Positions 49,701 through 56,639 are shown, numbered from the stretch's first letter. The stretch: 64,000 nt of DNA from Marthasterias glacialis (GCA_911728455.2 OU452219.1:14102397-14166396), one strand, 5' to 3'. Translations and numbers: made by a program. Notes: generated from the sequence alone by a model not told the origin.

Positions 49701-52700
49701 CTTGTTACACACGAATACTCAGGTTACACATGGTTATTCCCTAACACATGGTTACACATGGTTACTCTTGTTACACATAACTCTCGCTACACATGGTTAC
49801 TTGTGTGACACATGATCTCTTGTTACACATGAAGATTCTGGTTACACATGGTTATTTCCTAACACATGGTTACACATGGTTACTCTTGTTACACATGGTT
49901 ACTTGTGTTACACATGGTTTCTCTCATTACACATGGTTGCTTGTGTTAGACGTGGTTACTCTTGTTACACATGTTACTCTTGTTACACATGGTTACCTGT
50001 GTTACATATAGTATATTGACCACAGGTAACAGAAAATTGATTTGCTGTAATACTTTAAAGAGGGGCTCTGATGTCAAATTCAGTTTTGTTGTGCATTTTT
50101 TAAAGTAGAAAAAACAATGCTCTTACCTCATGTTAAAATGGTGTAAAATGTAATTTAAAATGTAACTTTGAAACATGAAACATTGGATATCAACAACAAA
50201 TGGGTCTGTACATTCCAAAGAGGAATTTTTGCGTCAGTCAATATTGTTTGGATTAAATATCATAATTTAGGAATGAACTAAATATTTTACGTACAAAAAT
50301 GTGCAGACCCATGTATTTGAAATGTACTGTCATTGGATGTTTTGGGATGCCGACAAAATTTGCACTTGAAGGGTATAAAATACAATGGCATTTTATACCA
50401 TTTTAATGTGAGGTTACAGACTTGTAATTTGTTTTACCACTTTCATAAAGACTCTATCTGTTGAAAAATGAGTGCATCAAAAAACTGCATTCGACCTTGT
50501 AGACCCTCTTTAACATACAAAAATGACATTTATTAACAACACTACAAACTGTCAACCTATCAACATGATGCTGAAACCATGCTCTGATTCATATGGTCAA
50601 TGTTACATAAGTAACTATGGAATGGCCTATAGGGGGTATAAATTGATTCAAGAACAAGTAACGTTTGATAAATTCCTGATTGCATGAAGCCGTCCCTAAG
50701 ATTGTACTATAAATCTTTTACCTTCACAAAGTGCCCTGAGGCCGATTTCACAAAGAGGTAAGATTCATCTTAACTGTGTATCAGTCTTAATTGCTAAGCA
50801 AAGTGGGACGTCACAATACAAACCACTATGGTGATATTGACAACTCATCTTAAGATGAATCCTAGCTGTACCTCCAGGGCTCGATTTCACAAAGCACTAA
50901 GATTCATCTTAAGACCAGTTGTCAGTATTACCACAGTGATTTGTATTGTGACATCACACTTCACACTTTGCTAAGAAACTAAGATTGATGCACATCTTAA
51001 GATCAATCTTAGCTCTTAATGAAACTGAGGCCAAGAAAAATGTGCTCTCCCTAGTCCAAGGCATGTAGTGTTTTTGTTTGAAATGTTTGCAATCCAAGTT
51101 GCTTGAGTTATTTTCTCTAAATTAACAATTCAAAGAGGCATTGCAGGTTCTCTTTCCTCGTTTCAAAGTATAGGAAACATGTTTCTTTAAGCTGTCAGTG
51201 AGCAGCACTGGTACATTGGGCCCAAAACCAGGGCACTTTTCCAGCTGCCTTGAAATTTTAGACCTGAAGAGTTATAAAACCATGGACTAGGGTAAAAGAT
51301 GTCATTTTGTGCAGGTCCTAAATAAATCTCGTTCCTAAAACAAGTCGTTCTATTTTTTCTTTAAGGTGAACTTTTAACATCTTTCTGTTAATGGTCATGT
51401 CACACAGGGCAATTTACAGGCAACCATTTTGTGGCAATCTCCAATAAGTAAATCCATTCAAAGGCAACTTTCATACCATTTTCTCCGGGACAGTAATGTA
51501 CTGTCAAAAAAAGTGGCTCTTGTCGGAACCAATTTCTTTTCTTTTGAATGCAGTGGAGTTGGTGTCCTCAGAATTGCCTGTAATAATTGCCACACCTGAC
51601 ATGGCCTCACTATATAATATTTCAAAACGATAACATAACTGACATGTGGTGGGGGCTGGGGTTGGGGAGCAGATGGGGTTGAAAAGGTTTTTACTCTACA
51701 CAGAATACATATGAAAGTAGAAAAAAAAAAACCAATTCTCTTACCTCATGTTGCCTGTAATAATTTCCACGACTGACATGGCCCTACTTTAACAACCAAA
51801 TATTTCAAAATGATAACATAACTGACATGTGGTTGGGGCTGGGGTTGGGGAGCAGACGGGGACGGGGTTGAGAAGGTTTATACTCTACACAGAATACGTA
51901 TGAAAGTAGACAAAAACAATTCTCTTACCTCACGTTAAAATGGTGTAAAATGTAATTTAAAATGTAACTTTGAAACATGACACATTGGATATCAACAACA
52001 AAGGGGTCTGTACATTTAAAGAGGAACTGTTGCGTCAGTCAGAAGAAGGTCAATCTCAATCTCAATCTAAATATCAAAGTTTAGGAATGAACTAAAGATT
52101 TTGCGTACAAAAAAGTGTAGACCCATGTATTTGAAATGTGGCGTCATTGGATGTTTTTGGATGCCGACAAAATTTGCACTGGAAGGATATCAAATACAGT
52201 GGCATTTTACACCGTTTAAACGTGAGGTTAGAGACTTGTATTTACAGGAATAATTTCAAACATATAGGCCCTTTTCGAAACTGCTGCTTTGTCTTAGGCT
52301 CCGACTCCATCAATAATTGTAAAAATGTACAGGCGTGGATGGTGCCTAAGCCGGAGTGGATTTTGAAAAGTGGCCATAAAAATACCTTCCAAGTTTTAAC
52401 AAACGTGACGATAACATTTTGAAATTAAAACCTGTGAAAACAAGTAGTATTTTAACGTCGCGTCAGTGCATGCATGTTGTATCTAGATTGTGCAAACAAC
52501 GTTGTGTCTCGCGTGAAAGTGCTTCGTGCAAAAACTGTGTATCTCGGCGCCTTTTGGTTTTGTGTTCACATCCGGGTTAGTTTGAGCGAGATACAACATT
52601 TTGCCACTTTCATGCTCGCGTGTAATGTGAGTATTATTTCTATGCCAGTTCTCATCAAAGCCTGTTCAGCATCTCAATGAGGGCGCCAATAGACCTTTAT

Positions 52701-54858
52701 CATGGTGCGGCCATCTTGATTTACTCCCATTCAAACCAATGTAACCAAACCGAGGCTGGAAAGGCAAATAGTCTGGTTGCTTTTAGTACAATGAATATGT
52801 TATATTATTACTGTTCTTGGATACAGAGAACATGACCAAGATGGTGGCAGCATGATAAAGGTCTATTGCAGCCAACCATGACATAACACAGGGGTGAGCC
52901 ACTTCTCCTACCGAGAAGTGTTCTGCGTTCTTTTACGTGCATTAATAGATCTTAATACAACACATGGGACCTGCCGCTTTACATCCCATCCGAAGGATTC
53001 CCATCCGAAGGATGAAGCAATAATGGTTAAATGTCTTGCTTGAGGAAACAAGTGTCAAGACTGGGTCCCGAACCCACACTCTGCTGATCAGAAACACCAG
53101 AGCTTGAGCTATTTAAGGAGATACAATGTCTTTGCGTTGCCGTGACGGTAAAAGTTACTGGTTTGCAAATCAGTGGCAACATTTCATTTCAATAAATTGT
53201 TATGGAAACTTTCACCATTTTTCTACTCATAAAAAGTGATACTTGGTCTGATCATGAGTGTATATAATCATGGGTGCTCGTCATTCGATTTTGTTTACTT
53301 TTATAGGATTGTGTGGTGTTTTTTTAAGTGTATTTCAGTTGTGTTTTCTTCTCTAGTTATGTAGGTAGATGTTTGTTGTGGGTTTGTACATTAGGATTTA
53401 CATGCGTTTTTTTTTTTTTTTCAACATGTTCCTTTTGAAGGGAAATGAAAAATGTTATTGAGTTGTTTTCCTTCAAGATGAACACCTTGGTTCAACTTCA
53501 TAGATCTGCTTAAGCAGGAAATTAACTTAAAGCAAAATAATGTTGCTTACCAGGAGTGTGTTTTGGCGACCCAGACCATGACCATTTCCGAGAGCTACTC
53601 AGAAAAGCAAGGCAGTATTAACCAGAACCATTTGGTGACATAGTACATCTTTTGAAAGTTGATGTTTGAGAATATACGATCTTAATTTTATTTTCACGTT
53701 GATGGAACTTTTTAGATTTTAGGTATTTGAAATTTTGACTATTTGCAGTATTTGTTTTGTGTTTTTGTTAATATGTGTGTTTTTGTAGCATTGTATTGTT
53801 TATTTACATCTAGTTTGTGTGTCATTATTTGTGTGGATTAAAGGTTAACTTAAGCTTAATGATGAATTTGCTGTTTGTGTTGAATAGAAACTTAAAAAGA
53901 ATAGAATTTTTAACGTTTTTGCCAAGAATCATACAAATTTACCATTATGATGGCAAAGGTAATTTGGTATTAAATATCTTTGAAATTTGAGTTGCGAAAT
54001 AAATACGCAGCCTGGAAAGATTGTACCTTCTACGGATTCAGAATTAAAGACAAGTGAACAATCTTCGTCTTTCTGCTCTCCATAGATACCCTGACTGTAG
54101 AGAAGCCAGACGCTCCGCCGAATGTCAAGAAAAAGAAGAACAAGGAGGAGGCAAAGAACGGCGCGATGCCATCCTGGATGTTGAAGTTTGTTCAGGACAA
54201 TAAGCTCAACGTCATGTCCGACGTCAAGTTTGACGAGCCCCAGAAGGAAGCTTCCCACTCTGGATCAGACGAAGAGTCGTAAGTGGATCTATTTCATGAC
54301 TTTTATCATGTTATTTATTAATTGAATAAGCCTCTGCAAGTGGAATAAAAGATTGCTAACCTTTCAAAGTCCTGTCATGTCTGTAAAATCATATATATTT
54401 TTGATACCATTTTTCCCAGTAACGTTTGTATCGAAAAATAATAAGAAACTAAATCTTTGTTTGTTTCAGAAATGTATGTAGTATGGTAATTGAGAAACAT
54501 TGGTAAAAGTCAACTCAAGACATGACCTTAATACTTTGACCTTTTTCAGTTGAGTGGAAATACGTCAAATCTTGCAGGCTGTTTGTGGAGACTATGGGCT
54601 TTAAAAAATTTGAATTCAAGATTCTTTTATTCCCCATTTTAATTTTTTTTTTAACCTTTTACAAAGATTTTCGTTCAAATTCAATAGAGGCTTTATTTTT
54701 TTTGATAAAAACTATTCAGTGCAAACAGTACTGTGTGCAAGCTTTTATTGGATGATTCAAGTTATTTAATCAGTCACTAATGTTGTGTATTACTGTCATT
54801 TTGATTCAGGCAAAGTATACCAGGAAGGGTCCAACAAGAGCAAGACAGCCAAGTATGA
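18940..54858 (+). CDS. TPC-type two-repeat cation channel with EF-hand linker and C-terminal SH3 domain (complete, 32 coding exons)
   Basis: Splicing 32 exons gives 4143 nt, or 1380 aa plus stop, with every junction in phase. The protein has two six-transmembrane ion-channel repeats. Repeat I (about residues 327-567) has an S2/S3 signature ending LDENKW and the filter LLSTENYPEFMIPAF. Repeat II (about 685-930) has the filter ITTSNW. This two-repeat plan with ENxP-like and NW filters matches two-pore channels, Na+/Ca2+ channels of endolysosomal membranes gated by phosphoinositides or NAADP-dependent signals. Additions are a 273-residue disordered N-terminus, an EF-hand (632-643), an SH3 domain (1048-1100) and a proline-rich tail. 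Family-level assignment is confident. The subfamily, the ion selected and the membrane used are not shown by the sequence. Exon coordinates are given in the segment entries. A fusion of two neighbouring genes downstream of exon 22 is not excluded without transcripts. Confidence 0.88.
19261..19344 (+). repeat. 21-bp coding tandem repeat, four copies
   Basis: Four 21-nt units of the form AATAGRRTTRGTTCRCCNGT lie inside the coding exon. Because 21 is a multiple of three, the repeat encodes a 7-residue unit (NRVSSPV, NRISSPA, NRVSSPV, NRVGSPV) without disturbing frame. Copy-number variation between individuals would be tolerated. Confidence 0.85.
19760..24126 (+). other. Channel intron after coding exon 1, mostly repeats
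   Basis: It holds an inverted pair (GGTAAACTAAC near 19967 and CTCGGTTAGTTTACCC near 20305), a family B element (20745-20900) and a family H copy (22515-22645). No exon was found in frame here. Confidence 0.4.
20745..20900. mobile_element. MITE, family B (CATCTTAAGAT type)
   Basis: It shares ATCTTAAGATGAGTTGTCA, GTGATTTGTATTGTGACATC and ACACTTTGC with two head-to-head copies at 50737-51035. Confidence 0.6.
24127..30759 (+). CDS. Channel gene, coding exons 2-9: transmembrane repeat I (S1-S6)
   Basis: Exons are 24127-24272, 25311-25412, 26646-26771, 27802-27874, 28458-28568, 29316-29452, 30052-30118 and 30638-30759 (residues 274-567). S1 is about 333-350, S2 about 359-378, S3 about 400-417, S4 about 423-445 (RLIQPFRCLRAFIIICK), S5 about 460-479, pore loop 506-532 and S6 about 540-564. 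The S5-pore loop has two N-glycosylation sequons, N489-S-T and N494-C-T. The filter region STENYP is split by the intron at 30119, leaving the E-F-M-I-P part on the next exon. S4 keeps R423, R429, R432 and K439, a weak voltage-sensor pattern. The region before S1 (HDALTQTFTDLC to FFTSKKG) is the cytosolic pre-S1 helix region typical of two-pore channels. Confidence 0.9.
24402..24560. mobile_element. Foldback element of about 159 bp
   Basis: The left end ACTGCTAAAAATGATATTCT pairs with AGAATACCATTTTTAGCAGT at the right end. Inner blocks (GTGTCACTCCC / GGGAGTGACAC) also pair. It begins about 130 bp after a channel exon. Confidence 0.7.
24621..24915. mobile_element. MITE with AAAGAGGGTCT terminus (truncated copy)
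   Basis: It begins AAAGAGGGTCTCCAAGG. In the opposite sense it shares the GGATGTTTTTGGATG and GGTGTAAAATG blocks with the complete copy at 50055-50512. The far end is eroded. Confidence 0.55.
25582..25707. mobile_element. Foldback element with 40-bp arms
   Basis: Left arm TCCTGTTGGTAAGCGATGAT... (25582-25621) and right arm ...ATCACTTACCAACAGGA (25668-25707) differ at three positions. The centre contains TACATGTA-type sequence. It is intronic and non-coding. Confidence 0.8.
26772..27545 (+). repeat. Minisatellite of about 79 bp that duplicates the exon 4 donor site
   Basis: The unit is GATCAGGTAAACCTCACTCC, then CCCCTTCACCAACCCAAAC, then CAGACCCTGTTCATGAAGAC, then TTCCTTGGGGTAT. The authentic exon ends at 26771 (TGGATCAG). 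Copies of the AG/GT donor recur at 26841, 26920, 26995, 27074, 27153, 27231, 27242, 27321, 27401 and 27480. Open frames across it are repeat artefacts. Confidence 0.9.
29490..29630. mobile_element. Diverged relative of the CTAGGTGGCAGCAGAC element
   Basis: It contains CACTAGGTAGCATTACA on the left and CTGGTAAGTCTGCTGCCACC on the right, the same right terminus as the element at 62831-62964. It directly follows the exon ending 29452. Confidence 0.5.
29775..29960 (-). mobile_element. SINE body fragment (minus strand)
   Basis: It shares CGGCTTTACATCCCG, AAGGACGAAGCAAT and TGGTTAAGTGTCTTGCT with the complete copies at 52882-53115 and 56640-56930. Confidence 0.6.
30143..30300. mobile_element. Palindromic repeat, family A
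   Basis: GGGCCCGATTTTATAGAAGT and TCTAAGCAG at the left, with CTGCTAAGCAAAATTAAGCA and GTACATGTGACATGGTGTTT inside. It lies immediately after the exon ending 30118. Confidence 0.6.
30865..31440 (+). mobile_element. Composite of tRNA-derived SINEs
   Basis: A first SINE piece (30895-30965, GTTTGAATCCCGTCTTG) is followed by a tRNA-Leu(CAA)-type head at about 30980-31065 (GTGGCTGACGTTCTAGAGCA, TCTCAAGTTCTGATAG, GTGGGTTTGATTCCCG). A body follows to about 31275, then a GATTATTAGTATTAG tail. The far end (31300-31440) resembles the end of the copy at 58562-58770. Confidence 0.6.
31493..32590 (+). CDS. Channel gene, coding exons 10-11: EF-hand linker between repeats
   Basis: Exons are 31493-31643 and 32453-32590 (residues 568-664). 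After S6 a charged helix (KKHVKQERARERAELAKAW) leads to a degenerate EF-hand loop, DPLGKGSLPIYD. A near-canonical Ca2+-binding loop follows, DSNQDEVVDSLE (632-643), with Asp1, Asn3, Asp5, Asp9 and Glu12 in the coordinating positions. Plant TPC1 has two EF-hands at this place. Animal TPCs usually keep only a degenerate version, so a good second loop is noteworthy. Direct Ca2+ regulation of gating is an inference. Confidence 0.85.
32033..32300. mobile_element. Palindromic repeat, family A (best copy, 32123-32300)
   Basis: The left terminus GGGCCCAATTTCATAGAGCT and the right terminus AAGCAGCTCTATGAAATTAG are inverted repeats. A partial second copy (32033-32120) abuts it. It ends about 150 bp before the EF-hand exon. 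Confidence 0.75.
33163..39766 (+). CDS. Channel gene, coding exons 12-19: transmembrane repeat II (S1-S6)
   Basis: Exons are 33163-33266, 33716-33806, 34331-34522, 36194-36273, 36690-36800, 37491-37554, 38436-38512 and 39670-39766 (residues 665-936). The order is S1 (FSRFVMVLIVTYCILF), S2, S3 (LDIALIVIALVTNILW), an S4 with a single Arg (R786 in VTFRIGLNSAQTKK), S5 (VMFDLIILVSAIMFLYAIV), pore helix and filter FQIITTSNWHEI, then S6 (FIFINLIVMNLFVAIAIEAF). The S6 and NW filter agree with repeat II of two-pore channels. S4 has far fewer basic residues than a working voltage sensor. Confidence 0.9.
35400..35520 (+). mobile_element. tRNA-derived SINE head, second family
   Basis: AAGCTCGGTGGTCTAGTGGT (A box) and GTGGGTTGGAATCCCACCC (B box) are followed by CGAGGAGTATGCCTGTGGAT. 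The body is shared with 30905-30965 and 58580-58660. The T-arm pairs well, but the trailing SINE body argues against a functional tRNA. Confidence 0.6.
37084..37390 (+). mobile_element. tRNA-Leu(CAA)-derived SINE (most complete plus-strand copy)
   Basis: GTCGTGGCCGAGCGATTTAA, GCGTCGGACTCAAGTTCTGG, then GTGGGTTTGAATCCCGGTC, with CAA in the anticodon position. It is followed by a conserved body (GAGCAAGACACTTGACTATT and on to AGCCAACACCTC). Confidence 0.75.
38189..38282 (+). repeat. 12-bp tandem repeat (AATGACATTATT), nearly eight copies
   Basis: Consecutive AATGACATTATT units run with two variant copies (ending CTT and CTG) in the middle. It lies inside a channel intron, about 150 bp before the next exon. 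Confidence 0.9.
39345..39418 (-). mobile_element. tRNA-Asn-like SINE head (minus strand)
   Basis: On the minus strand: GCTATACAGCTCAGTGGGTA, GAGCACCGGCATGTTAATCC, GGAGGTCGCAGGTTCAAATC, with GTT in the anticodon place. The following AGTCAATTTTTCTCTGTTCA is shared with the copy at 57632-57725, which marks a SINE rather than an isolated tRNA gene. Confidence 0.6.
39828..40216. mobile_element. Long imperfect inverted repeat (arms of about 150-190 bp)
   Basis: Left blocks AAGCCATTTGTGAGTT, TGGTACAATGACTTG, AGTCACAAG and GGGCAAGCTTTTGTG pair with right blocks ACAAAAGCTCGCCCC, CTTGTGACC, CAAGTCATTGTACCA and AACTTGCAAATGGCTT. It is non-coding, although a 74-codon frame crosses it. Confidence 0.7.
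40443..41699 (+). CDS. Channel gene, coding exons 20-22: post-S6 cytosolic linker
   Basis: Exons are 40443-40505, 40994-41074 and 41604-41699 (residues 937-1016), all phase 0 and all multiples of three. They encode a helix-like segment (ESNFAESARAFLNNVFES), a basic Arg/Pro patch (RPPGGSPRMRRPSRV) and a Ser-rich acidic stretch. Each exon could be skipped without breaking the frame. No domain is recognised. Confidence 0.8.
41455..41553. mobile_element. Hairpin element with arms of about 48 bp
   Basis: TAGCAAAATGAAAAG, GAAGCAGTACTTACCAAATA and TTAGATGGC pair with GCCACCTAG, AATATTTGGTAAGCACTGC and CTTTTCATTTTGATGCTA. It ends 50 bp before the exon at 41604. Confidence 0.8.
41838..42550 (+). repeat. 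Family F repeat split by an insertion
   Basis: The two halves, 41838-41905 (CAGTGGCATTGAGGCACACT, CAAAGTGCTTC) and 42386-42550 (TTCTCAACCTTGGTCA to GGAGTATGCACCC), are contiguous in the copy at 17212-17480. About 480 bp, beginning with AATAATAATA and a TATATAGCGCC / GGCGCTTTACAGTC segment, interrupts them. Confidence 0.7.
42597..43817 (+). CDS. Channel gene, coding exons 23-24: polybasic segment and SH3 domain
   Basis: Exons are 42597-42776 and 43620-43817 (residues 1017-1142). A Lys-rich run (1027-1048) precedes an SH3 domain at 1048-1100. Its features are VVTAYKG (the ALYDY position), ELDLNVGDEVTVL (RT/distal strands), DDWWEGQI (the tandem Trp of the ligand groove), GWFPASHV and KEI. All hallmark SH3 residues are present, so the fold is probably functional and binds PxxP ligands. 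The intron falls between strands, immediately before QDDWWEG. The donor used at 43818 (AAT then GTTAGC) is weak but gives the only clean frame into the next exon. Confidence 0.88.
43937..44340. mobile_element. Foldback element with long arms, plus a partial second copy
   Basis: TTATCACACAAGCGC, AATACGGAAAAATATAGCGT and CTGCGTCCCATATC pair with GATATGGGACGCAG, CACTATATTTTCCGTATT and CATGTGGTGATAA (44021-44075). The pattern restarts near 44223 (GTTATCACACAAGCGC). It follows the SH3 exon by 120 bp. Confidence 0.8.
44479..54858 (+). CDS. Channel gene, coding exons 25-32: C-terminal tail with proline-rich motif
   Basis: Exons are 44479-44631, 45515-45580, 45712-45746, 47120-47234, 48357-48435, 49318-49344, 54086-54278 and 54810-54858 (TGA at 54856), encoding residues 1143-1380. 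Exon 28 encodes VPLPKPILQVKPPQPKPPPP followed by RVVPPK (to residue 1265), a strong PxxP polyproline-II segment. Exon 31 has a Lys-rich cluster and ends in an acidic Ser-rich stretch. No other domain was seen. The proline segment could bind the protein's own SH3 domain (inference). Confidence 0.8.
44874..44981. mobile_element. MITE with 26-bp TACCGTAATTTT inverted repeats
   Basis: The left terminus is TACCGTAATTTTCAGAATAT and the right terminus inverted is TACCGTAATTTTTCGGAATA, both continuing into AAGCCG. It sits inside another repeat whose uninterrupted version lies at 14544-14620. Confidence 0.85.
45230..45360. mobile_element. Dispersed repeat, family E
   Basis: CCACGGTTTCGGCTTGTGCT at the left and AGCCGTAGCCGTGGTTTTGA at the right form inverted ends, followed by AAAAGGGCC. 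The copy at 52265-52375 has the matching GGCCCTTTTCG end. Confidence 0.6.
45780..45957 (+). pseudogene. Non-LTR retrotransposon (LINE) relic, C-terminal end of reverse-transcriptase ORF
   Basis: In the frame ending at TAA 45955-45957 the DNA reads SAKGFYAAAPNLWNNLPNQI, then RHTICLTEFKTLYKTHLF. A-A-P-x-L-W-N-x-L-P followed by L-x-x-F-K-x-x-L-K-T-x-L-F is the usual C-terminus of CR1/L2/Jockey-type ORF2 proteins. Only this end remains, and upstream the frame is broken. It is inserted in a channel intron in sense orientation. Confidence 0.8.
46430..46925. mobile_element. Family C fragment adjoining a family D foldback copy
   Basis: 46430-46580 matches 8590-8740 (GTGTGCACAACAT, CCTGAAATGCTATAGTTTT). 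46590-46925 matches 2262-2600 (CCAATGGTTAACTAG, TAGTGCATGCGCACTGAAGT, GGCTGGTCG, AGTCGAACTATGGTTAACTA). Confidence 0.65.
49318..49344 (+). CDS. 27-nt microexon (coding exon 30)
   Basis: The sequence from 49318 (after TTTTAAAG) to 49344 (before GTAAGC) contributes nine residues, EDKTDPENT. It starts and ends at phase 1, and its length is a multiple of three, so exon 29 can join exon 31 directly without a frameshift. The acceptor pyrimidine tract is T-rich but interrupted. It is accepted because the frame is kept, with moderate confidence. Confidence 0.55.
49583..50025. repeat. Degenerate GTTACACATG minisatellite
   Basis: Many irregular copies of GGTTACACATGGTTACTCTT-type units fill about 440 bp of the large intron before exon 31. 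Frames through it are repeat artefacts. Confidence 0.85.
50055..50512. mobile_element. MITE with TTTAAAGAGGG termini (complete copy)
   Basis: It starts TTTAAAGAGGGGCTCTG and ends CCTTGTAGACCCTCTTTAA, an inverted pair. Internal inverted blocks are GTTAAAATGGTGTAAAATG and CATTTTATACCATTTTAA. A diverged partial copy lies at 51905-52235 and an inverted truncated copy at 24621-24915. Confidence 0.75.
50737..51035. mobile_element. Two family B MITEs in head-to-head orientation
   Basis: 50737-50880 is the reverse complement of the type sequence. 50878-51035 is in direct orientation (GATTTCACAAAGCACTAAGA, GTGATTTGTATTGTGACATC, CATCTTAAGATCAATCTTAG). Confidence 0.65.
51574..51930. repeat. Tandem duplication of about 177 bp
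   Basis: Unit 1 (51574-51750) and unit 2 (51751-about 51930) share TTGCCTGTAATAATT, GATAACATAACTGACATGTG and GGGGCTGGGGTTGGGGAGCA. Unit 2 runs into the third copy of the AAAGAGGG-type MITE. Confidence 0.8.
52687..52868. mobile_element. MITE with 32-bp inverted repeats
   Basis: CAATAGACCTTTATCATGGT (left, 52687-52718) pairs with ATGATAAAGGTCTATTG (right, 52837-52868). Three mismatches in 32. Confidence 0.85.
52882..53115 (-). mobile_element. SINE (minus strand)
   Basis: Its minus-strand head retains CAAGCTCTGGTGTTTCTGAT and GTGTGGGTTCGGGACCC. The body matches 56640-56930 (ATTATTGCTTCATCCTTCGG, ATGTAAAGCGGCAGGTCCCA). GATTCCCATCCGAAG is locally duplicated. Confidence 0.65.
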
Positions 54859-54877
54859 GATCTTTATAACAAGTTAG

Positions 54878-54883
54878 AATAAA
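54878..54883 (+). terminator. Candidate polyadenylation signal of the channel gene
   Basis: AATAAA lies 20 nt after the channel stop codon. Its use would give a very short 3' UTR. A second AATAAA is at 55650-55655. The foldback element starting near 54955 would be outside the transcript if the first is used. Confidence 0.3.
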
Positions 54884-54954
54884 CCGGTTACCAGCTAACT
54901 CCTACTTTGGACCCTACACTTAAAGACAGTCAAGTATCACAACTGGTTATCCTA

Positions 54955-55320
54955 GAGTTAGTTCCAGTGTGGACATTTGGTCGAACTGTGGTTGACCGCT
55001 GACTAGCAATGCACATGCGCAGTGACGTATACACTTGAACGACCCAATGGGTGGTCTAGTTTAAACACAATTCTTTGTCGGCACTGATACGTGCACTTCC
55101 ATGACTTTCCGCCATTCTGCAGTTTCATCACTGGTTCCCTTTCTGTGCTTCAGACAGGTTGACATTAAACAAGGCTACCGGGACCAGGGAAGAAACCAAG
55201 GTCCTGAGACTGGTTCCAAATGGTCGACCACAGCAGTCAACCAATGGTCGACCAGCCTGGGTTCGGGTCAAGATGGTCGACCTTTAGTTAACCATAGTGT
55301 GCGCTTGAACTTGCTCCTAG
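54955..55320. mobile_element. Foldback MITE, family D (third copy)
   Basis: GTCGAACTGTGGTTGACC at the left and TTAGTTAACCATAGTGTGCG at the right, with GCACATGCGCAGTGACG and CTGGTTCCAAATGGTCGACC inside. It starts about 100 bp after the channel stop codon. Confidence 0.6.
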
Positions 55321-56639
55321 TCAAGCCAAACAACTGCCCACCTGTAAATCTTTAAAAAATAATAATGATAGTTCTGTAGAATGAGGTATGGCACACTTGT
55401 CCGAAGAACCTGACGAAGGCGCCCACATAAAACAAGAGGGTATGACCAGCAAAAGTCATGCTCAAGTCTTAAGTGAAGTAACTTGCAAAGGAAGATGGAA
55501 AATGTCCAAAGATGTTGTCAGAAGGAGTGTGGCAGGGAGTTTGTTCCAAATGGCAGATGGGGCCCTGACAAAGGTGCACTGACCTTAGCGAACAGTTCGA
55601 GCTCTTGGTTCTTCTGGCAGATGTGAACCTGAAGATAAATATACCATACAATAAATTGACACTTTGGTATTTGCTCCTGGTAATTATGAAAGGGATGCAG
55701 TCATCCCCCCCCCCAAAAAAAGGCAGTCTGTTGTGTAAATATCTCTTGAGAGTTCTGCTGGTTTGAAAAGCACCAGGGATTTAATTAGTCTTCCACAGGA
55801 GTTGTTTCATCACCAGCATTTTGTTTAGATCCACCACAATTACACATACAAACCAAAAAATCAACAACACATTGTTTTGATTTAAAGAAACATTCCAGTT
55901 GCAACATAAATACAAATGCGTATATCTTAAGACGTCACCGTCTGCCTTGTTAAAAAAAGCCAGCGGTGGAATTCTCCGTCCCGTCATACTCGGTGTAATT
56001 TATGATGCAAAATCCGTCCAAATGTGACAGGTTCTAACAAAGCTGCTTGTGCAATAATTGAACCAGTTGTATCATTTTTCTGTATTCAAATAATAGTGTG
56101 ATGCCACAAAAAAAGTTGTGCTGCTACCTAAAACAAATTTGATTATGTGTTATGGTATATTGTATAGAGGATTGTAGGTCACATGGAACGCATTCATCAA
56201 AGCATCCGATGTCGTAAGCCGTGCATTTGTTACTGTTCATCGTGCATTTTCGCCGTAGAAATAAACCAGAGATCAGGTACTTCCTATGCCCCGTGTAACC
56301 ACGTCGTGCCTTATGCATCTCAAATAGTGTACCCTCGGGGGAAAAAAACGACATTTGCCGAAATTGGAAGGTAGACAGCGCATCAAAATAGCGCGCCTGA
56401 AAAATATGTCGTGTTTTTTATGAGTGATCCGCGTGCCCATGTCCAGCGCAATCATGAAAGCGCGTGGCCTGATTGTACAGTCTACATGCTATACTTTAAC
56501 CAAGGTCAATGAGACTTACTCTAATTGTTAACAATATCAGTCATTTGTATAGTGCCTTTGCCACAGGTTTCAAAGCAATCATCATCTCTTAAAATAGCCA
56601 TGCTAGGTTTGTGAACTATCAGACCCACATATATAGCAC
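55321..56639. other. Intergenic stretch, no gene recognised
   Basis: Open frames here (for example 55388-55582) show no domain. GGCAGGGAGTTTGTTCCAAA and similar wording looks repeat-like but could not be tied to another copy in the window. Confidence 0.35.

Noticed and set aside
49582-50011. Histidine/tyrosine/tryptophan-rich open frames
   Set aside because: They are translations of the GTTACACATG minisatellite.
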